Below, piece by piece: positions 57,646 through 64,000 of a stretch of DNA of 64,000 nt. Position 1 is the first letter of the stretch, and each line of letters opens with the position of its first letter. A program made the position numbers and the translations under genes. The notes under the pieces were generated by a model. That model saw nothing but the letters and a program-made list of their open reading frames with translations, ran no database searches and was not told where the DNA came from. The stretch covers positions 14,608,155-14,672,154 of the forward strand of contig NC_082596.1 of assembly GCF_030936135.1 (NCBI RefSeq). The letters are read 5' to 3'. The DNA comes from Gavia stellata (Eukaryota; Chordata; Aves; Gaviiformes; Gaviidae).

Positions 57646-57702
57646 GGATGGGATGGGATGGGATGGGATGGGATGGGATGGGATGGGATGGGATGGGATG
57701 GG
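57646..57702 (+). repeat. G-rich pentanucleotide array (GGGAT)n in intron 1
   Basis: About eleven units of GGGAT, flanked by GGGGAT at the left and GGGGTGG at the right. Every unit has three G in a row on the plus strand, so intron 1 RNA as well as DNA could form G-quadruplexes. The Ser-His-Pro-Ile-Pro repeats read on the minus strand are an artefact of this array. Confidence 0.95.
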
Positions 57703-58359
57703 GTGGTGAGTACACCTCCAGCTGCTGGACACTCTCTGAAGTGATTGATTGTATTGGCACTGTGAAGGTGGTGTTCTCCTGCAGATCCCCCTGGGCTGGG
57801 AACATCTGAGACATGGGTAGCTTTCAGCCATTTGTGCAAGCAGCATAGCTAAATTACGTTACAGGCTTGTTCCCGTGCGTGGATGTAAACATTCCTACAG
57901 ATATGGCCAGATGTCTGCCACCCCAGGATCCTCGCTGTTACATCGGCCAATAAGCTGATATTTCGGGGAAAAAAATATAAAAATCTGCATGAGAGTGAGG
58001 TGCTCCTTCCCTTTGTATCCCCTTCTGCCTCCCAGCAGTCGGCAGCTCAGGACTTCTGGAGCCAGGTGTTGTACCCCAGCCACTGCCATGTCATAGCCAC
58101 CACCGACCTAACCCCCATGGATTTGTTTAAAATCTTTTTTTAAGCCCAGGAATACCTAAAACTATGCCTGCAATATCTTGCAGCATGCAAATGTATTACA
58201 TGGGAAAAATACTTCTCTTTTAAGCCCGCTAGCTGATAATTTCACAGCATGCTCATTAGTTCTCTGGTAGGAAAAATGATGAATACTCATTGTTTTCTCT
58301 GTCATTTCTATCATCAAACACATTTTTTCAACACGTCCTGGTATATTTAGTCTTCTGAT

Positions 58360-58625
58360 ATGTCTGGAACCTGGCACACACTTACAGGCATCCTTTTTAT
58401 CCTTCTCGGTGCCCTTTCTTGTTTTTTCCAAATCCTACTTGAGATGGGGTGACCAACAGTGAATGCAGTTTTGGAGATGTGAGCGTACTATCAATGTCTT
58501 TCTCTCTCTTGCAGTCCCTGAGCACTGAGCTGATGTTCTCTGAGCCTTTTCCACTATCACATTTAGATTTCTTCACTGAGTTGTAATAGCTAATGTTAAT
58601 CTCATCAGTAATCCCTTATGGGACT
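58360..58625 (-). mobile_element. Ancient CR1-type LINE relic, reverse orientation
   Basis: CCTTCTCGGTGCCCTTTC, GAGATGGGGTGACCAACAGTG, GCAGTTTTGGAGATGTGAGCG, CACTGAGCTGATGTTCTCTG and GTTGTAATAGCTAATGTTAA follow, in order, a deeply diverged amniote CR1 consensus read on the minus strand (GGTGACCAGAACTGCACGC, CAAGATGTGGGCGTACC, CATTGAGTGGATGTTTTC, GTGGTAACAGCTAATTTA). It is much older than the avian CR1 copies elsewhere in the window. Confidence 0.55.
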
Positions 58626-61600
58626 ATCTTGATGACCGTCCAGATTGGTTTAAAATAACCTTGAAAGACTTTTTGTCCGGCATAGGACTGGGAGGCAGAT
58701 AGCATCTTCATGAAGAGCTGAAACACCGGAGACTCCGGCAGAGGGAAAGCAGGGGGGATTAAGAGTTGATGAGTGAATTTGACTGTCCTGCAAAGAACTG
58801 CTGCCAGCTCTGTTTAATAGACACGCTAGAAATAACACATTTTTTACTTCAACCCTGGAATAACTTCAGTGGCCATGGCGTCAGACACATGGGGAAGTTT
58901 TAGTAGTCCTCTGTGACTCCCTGATTTACTTCTATCAGTGATCCCCCAGCCCAGCCCTTCTGTTTCTGACCAGATCCTTAAACTCTGACACAGACCCATT
59001 CCCTGGTGATGTGGCAGCGCGTTTGTCTTTCAACTGTATTAGACTGTCTAAATTACACCGGGAAGAAACTGCTCTTGAATTCATTGAGTTGCACGGCATA
59101 ATTTCACCCTGTGTGTCTGAATTTCACGGGGGACAAGGATGGAGTTAGAGGGATGTGAGCTGGGGCGAAGTGAAGTCCTTCAACAGACACGTGGAAACCC
59201 CCCAAGCTGGGGGCCAGGTCGTGAGGGTTGCTGTCTGCTTTCACTTTACAGCTGATTTCCAGTATAACCCCAAGTTCAATGTCTTTAAGGGTCTTTGCTT
59301 CAAGCCTCCTATAACTTAAATTTTTTAATTCATCTCTTACTCTAACTGGAGGGCGGGGGAGGAGAGACAGGGCCAGGAGCTGAAGGGGAGGAGCAGGACG
59401 GCCTCTGTAGAGGCCAGGTGTGCGTGGAGGCTGGGTGTGTGAAGTGGCTCTTTGTGTAATTGAAACAGGATTTTTTCCTTATTTTAATGGAACTCCTTTT
59501 TGAAAATGCAGAATTAAAATAGGAGTCCCAAAAATTGGCAGTGTATGCTTTGTGCAGAAGTTTTAAGGAAGCTCAAATTGGGGGTTGCTGGCTTAGAAAC
59601 CATACATCAATCAGATGCTGAGAGCATGTCACGTTTAGGGTGGCTGCACTATATGAAGCCTTGCTTTCTCCATTTGTCATTGGATTCTCATTGCTGTCCA
59701 AGCAACGAGTGACACAAATAATGAATTTTAATAATTAGAGATAAGGATATTTATCCTAAATCTGTTTATCTTTTTACAAGGAGAAAGGTACCAAATGTAA
59801 TGTCACAGTCCATAGCTAATGTCAATGTCAATTCTCACTGTTAGATAACTTTTTTAAAGAAATACTTGAAAGAAAAAATGCAAAATAGGACAAAAATGTG
59901 ATGTTTGTTTAAATCAAGGCTTCCCACTGCTTTCATTGCACCAGTGCCTATGTCATCCTCTTCCCATCTTCTCAGCCAGTTGAATGTAATAATCTTTAAG
60001 CTTGTAAACAAACTGAACTACTTATTTATTTGCAAGCTCTCACTGGCTTGGACTAGTTTTTTTTTGTTGTTTAGTAACATCCCTTAATTAACGAGTAAGC
60101 CCTTTGCAGAGGTTCATTAGCTTATCTGCTGCCTAACTTCTGGCCCCGTTTGGCAGCGTGGCCTGTCCTGGTTGGGTTATGGTACATGCCTAAAAAAACA
60201 GTGCCAGTTGGGGTGCCGGCATCCAAAAATAGGGGGGAGGATTGTCCCTTCTTCAAAGCGCCCATAGTCTGAATAGAGGAAGAGGGGGAAGGAACACAGT
60301 GTATGCATGAGTGAAGCAGTATGCGCTCACACTGTGTTAGCTCCACAACTTTTATTTTATTTTTTTAATCCTCATTTTATGGCTTTGCCCTTGAAGGAAC
60401 AGACTGCAGGAGCCCACGTAGTAGCTGGCGCTCCAGCTGCAGCTTTTATGGGAGCAGGTAGGGCCACAGGTGGTGCAGTGCCTGCAAACCAGGAGGCAGA
60501 GTCACCCTTCTCCTTCTCTTTTGGCTGGTGCATGCAGCACATCTCGGCTTGCAGCACCTGGGACTTTGCAGAAGAACCATGGTGCTTCCTTTTCTGTTGA
60601 AGGCACATGGGCTCATTACTGGGCAGACCAAATGCCAGTGGTGGAATGAATGTCTGGGTTGTTTTTTTCCTCCCCCCTTTTCCCTTTTTAGCGATTACAA
60701 AGGAGTAGTTTGAAAATTGCATCTCCTGAAAACAGACCTTTTCCTTGTAAAAATGCTAATGAGAGAAACTTGGAAATAAGCAGGACTTTCTGCAATTGCA
60801 GCAGGTAAACATACTCTTCAGAGGCACTCTTGGGCACTGAATAAGGTAAAACTCACAGCTCTATTCCACTTATATTTCCCTCTTTATTAATCCATCTACT
60901 CTTGCTTTTACTCACAACTGGCAATTAGTTTTTTCTTTATGTGAATCTTACTGTGCTGGTGACCATGGCTGTTTCGGGAAGGTCTGTCAAAAAAAGAAAT
61001 TTGGATGTTATGAGGATGGTGCATTGCCCTGACCTCATTTCCAGAAGACTTGTGAGGGTGAATGCAAAGCCTCGTTGAGTAGAGGACTTGGACTGAAGGG
61101 TGCTTGAGTGTCTGTGCTTGCAAACAGTGCTAATTTAGCAGCCCTAGAAGATGAAGACTTTTACCTCAAGAAAAGGTATGTTATTATGGTACAGGCTTTA
61201 GGGTCCCTTTGACGTACTGTAGACCTCATGTCCCCTAAGACAAAATGTGTCCCTTGGTCAGTTCTTGGCACACCAGCAACTTTAAGAGCATTTGGTGGTT
61301 TGATCATGAAATTAAGAAAACAAAAATAAAGCCTTCCACTGGTGTTTGAAATTCAGTCCATGTCAGTAGTGACTGAATCCTGTTATCTGGAGGTCGCTCA
61401 GGGACCTTTGCAAATTAATAGCTCGTTTGGTTTCCTTGTAGTTCTTGGTGGATAAATACCTACATTGCAGGAGCTGCTCATTTATGATACTTTTCTGCTT
61501 TGTCTCGGGATGCTGGGGTGTGTGTTTTGTTTTTCTTTCTCCTCCCTGAGGGCTTTTACCTGTTTTGTATTTCTGGAGATAAACGATCATCGAATCCAGT

Positions 61601-62608
61601 TTTAGGAATGGCCTCTCTAGACGCGTTGAGCCACAGAGAGGTCTTGCTGAAGTCCTGGTTACATTAGTAGGGAGGGGCAGGTGTTTATTAAAGATGTGAC
61701 AGCTAATGCAAAAATATCATCCTGCTGAGCACAGGAGGGGTGTGGGACAGTACCCAAACCCAAGTCTTAGGCTAAGGAGAGTTTAATTCAAGTTAGGGTC
61801 AGTTACACTGTGCTGGCTTAGAGGCAGCTCAGTGGGCTGTGTCAGACAGAGAGGGCTTCTTTTTTTTCCTTTTTTTCTTTGGACAGGACGACACTGAGGC
61901 TTTGATTCTCATGCCCTTTTTCCTGCCAGTTGCAGACATGCAGCTTTTTTCCTGTCTTTTTGAACCCAGGAGTCGGCCAGATGTGCAGTTCCTTTTCCAG
62001 TCCTGTTTGCAGCCTGCACTAGCTCCCTGGTCCTAGACTGCTTGCTGGATTATTCAGAGCACAGAAAAGCCCTGTTGTTGAAGCGTAACAGGTTATGTAA
62101 GGGTTTTGAAAGTACACCCTCTAGCACTTAAGATCTTTCAAGTATTTAAAAAAAAGTAATAAAAATTACAGGCTTGCCAGGTTTTCCTGCCAGGCTCTTT
62201 CATATATGAAAAGGTAGGATCCCTGGTAATGTTAGGTTCTGCTCTCCCAAAAGGTGAGTGGCCAAGCTCTTTCTGCTGCATTGATCAGTGGTTTCACATA
62301 AAAAATACAAGAGATCAGTCCTATTACAGGTGCTGGATAACTTGGACATGAACCACTTAGATCTGGAATGGGTTGACAGATCATAGGCTTCTTAGCATTT
62401 CTTTTTTGAGACAGAACTGGAAATAGGAAAATTAATAAGATAAAAGTATTCTTTTTTTTTGCCCATAAAGTTTAGTAGGAAGTTTTTTACCTGGGTGTAG
62501 AATTTAAAACGTGGTTTAATGCAGTCTTGCGGCACAAGAACTGCATGTTTCGTTTCCAACTGAGAGACATAAGTTTAGGAGCAGATAGACTACTTTAGTA
62601 CCACTTGC

Positions 62609-62644
62609 TAATAATAATAATGGTAATAATAATAATAATAATAA
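62609..62644. repeat. (AAT)n microsatellite
   Basis: TAATAATAATAATGG followed by TAATAATAATAATAATAATAA: about eleven AAT units with one GG interruption. Confidence 0.95.
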
Positions 62645-63369
62645 CCCTTCAAAACTGCTTTAGTCATTTGATTACCTGCTGTGTATTTAATGTTTTATTC
62701 ATTTCTTATGCACAGTCTTCCTTTCTCAAGTAGCAGGTGATTCTACTCACACCATGGCTGCAAATTAAACTGTGTTGGATTTTGACGTCTTCTATCACTA
62801 TTTCATATATAGTCCTAAGGGTTTTCCTATCAGCTGGTAATAGTAAGAGAGTATGAAGCTATCTGTTGAAATGGCCCGATTCCTGCAGGCTGCGTTACAG
62901 GCATTATTTTGTCAGCAGTATGAGGCCAGATAGGCATGCTGAACAGTAAACACAAAGTCAAAATGACTGTGGTGGCCATAGATTTTTAAAATCACAGCTG
63001 TGCCCTGCAAATTTGTAGGTCTTAGTGGATGACAAAATGCAGTTGTTAATGTGATTGAGGGACAAAGAAATCCAGGAGTCGTGTGTTGCATGGAGATCGT
63101 GTTTTGCCTGTATTACTTGGGCATGCTTGTTTGTCCCTCTTTCCTGCTTTTCTGTTCATGACAATGAGATGTAGGTTCAGAGAGAAGAACCTTATCTGAA
63201 TAGATTCACTGTGTGTTCTGGCAATTTAATGCTGATAAAATTTAGAATTTTTGTCATGTTACCACCTAATGGTTGCTCTAGATCTACCATAACCTTTTTG
63301 TACCTTGGGCACCTCAATAATCTAATATCCCAAGGTGAATTTTTCGTAAGGATTAGAACAGCAAGTCCC

Positions 63370-63525
63370 ATATCCATGGTTCCTGTTCTCTAACAGTCTT
63401 GTTTTGTGACCTCAAATTATTCACTTGGCCTCCGTGTAATCTACTTTGTCCATCTGCCTTGAGGTGAAGATTCATCAAGATGCCTGTAATGAGGTTTAAT
63501 ATAATGAAGAATAATCCAAGAGTTC
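63370..63525 (+). repeat. MIR SINE relic
   Basis: TTTTGTGACCTCAAATTATTC, ACTTGGCCTCCGTGTAATC, TTTGTCCATCTGC and TGTAATGAGGTTTAATATAATG align in order with MIR: TGTGACCTTGGGCAAGTTAC, TTAACCTCTCTGTGCCTCAG, TTCCTCATCTG and TGTGAGGATTAAATGAGATAATG. Old and diverged. Confidence 0.55.
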
Positions 63526-64000
63526 GCAAGAGTTAGACTGCCAAAAGCCAACATTTGGCATGTTTTTCAACCTAAAGAATGTGTTTTGCTGTTCATATTT
63601 GTCTTATATCAAAAACCTGAGAAGTTTGCTGGAAGACTTTTATGTCTTGGCTGCAAAAGTTCCAAGGAAGGTCTTCAGTATGTCTGTTTCTTCTGCAGAT
63701 CCTTCTGTGCTTCAGTTTCATCTTAAGGGTGACCTCACTGACTTTTCAGCATTTTAAATCACATTTGTTTACAGACACATCTTAACCAGAATAAGAGATT
63801 TAGACTTTGGCGGTGATACCTTTGCAGACCAAAGACAGCTTCGTACTGTGGTGCTGGTATTGCTGGAGTCCCCCGATAAAACAAATGGTAGGACTTGCAC
63901 AAACCAGCAAATGACTTCCCTGTGGAAGAGGCAACATCCTTATGCGGAAGGGAGACTGTGGCCACCACTGAGCTGCCAGAATAACCTGGTCAGACTGAAT

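Larger units (their letters stand above)
32010..64000 (+). other. SNTB1: SNTB1 intron 1, 5' part (no further exon seen)
   Basis: Starts with the consensus donor GTAGGG and runs beyond the window. The next SNTB1 exon should continue the PDZ strand with a KYMREATPYVKK-like sequence. I found no such reading in the open frames here, so the intron is at least 32 kb, consistent with the very long first intron of mammalian SNTB1. The first 600 bases are CpG island, and the rest is mainly AT-rich DNA with few transposons. Open frames reach 205 codons (40469-41086), but that one is carried by a T/G low-complexity tract and is not believable as coding. Confidence 0.85.

Noticed and set aside
57536..57846. 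Minus-strand frames with Ser-His-Pro-Ile-Pro repeats
   Set aside because: Artefact of the GGGAT pentamer array, open in all frames for the same reason.
1..64000. CRISPR array, operon, phage, tRNA or rRNA genes
   Set aside because: None seen. The only short tandem arrays lack spacers, and the sequence is plainly vertebrate nuclear DNA.

Overview
The window is nuclear DNA from a bird. The evidence is many CR1 LINE fragments with the avian-type 3' end (short ATTCTRTG-like tail repeats), an avian-style solo ERVL-like LTR, ancient amniote MIR and CR1 relics, AT-rich noncoding DNA without bacterial-type gene packing, and one CpG-island exon of a vertebrate gene. I cannot name the species.

Layout: 1-3380 is a CR1 LINE on the minus strand. 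Its 3' end lies beyond the left edge, and a complete solo LTR (2173-3302) is nested in it with a 5-bp target duplication. 3381-31090 is intergenic DNA with no gene I can support. It holds CR1 fragments (4233-4578, 4758-4858, 12871-13036, 19676-20690, 30459-30765), MIR relics (about 16703-16930 and 24365-24460), a young 122-bp tandem duplication (6580-6807) and a G-rich pentamer array (24061-24125). 31110-32620 is a CpG island with the promoter and first coding exon of SNTB1 (beta-1-syntrophin, + strand; coding 31487-32009, donor GT at 32010). 32010-64000 is the 5' part of SNTB1 intron 1. It contains one CR1 (47349-47609), an ancient CR1 relic (about 58360-58625), a MIR relic (about 63370-63525), simple repeats and a second G-rich pentamer array (57646-57702).

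SNTB1 is the only gene with coding support. The exon encodes the start of the split first PH domain and nearly all of the PDZ domain of a membrane adaptor of the dystrophin complex. The rest of the protein must be encoded beyond the right edge. In human, SNTB1 starts on the HAS2 side of a large gene-poor interval and has a very long first intron, which fits the empty flanks seen here.

I found no undescribed multi-gene system. The most useful leads are local: translational control signals around the SNTB1 start (an overlapping upstream ORF and a YY1-like motif over the start codon), a Z-DNA-prone tract in the promoter, two G-quadruplex-prone pentamer arrays, the tandem array inside the LTR, the 122-bp duplication, and several AT-rich blocks that look like conserved enhancers.
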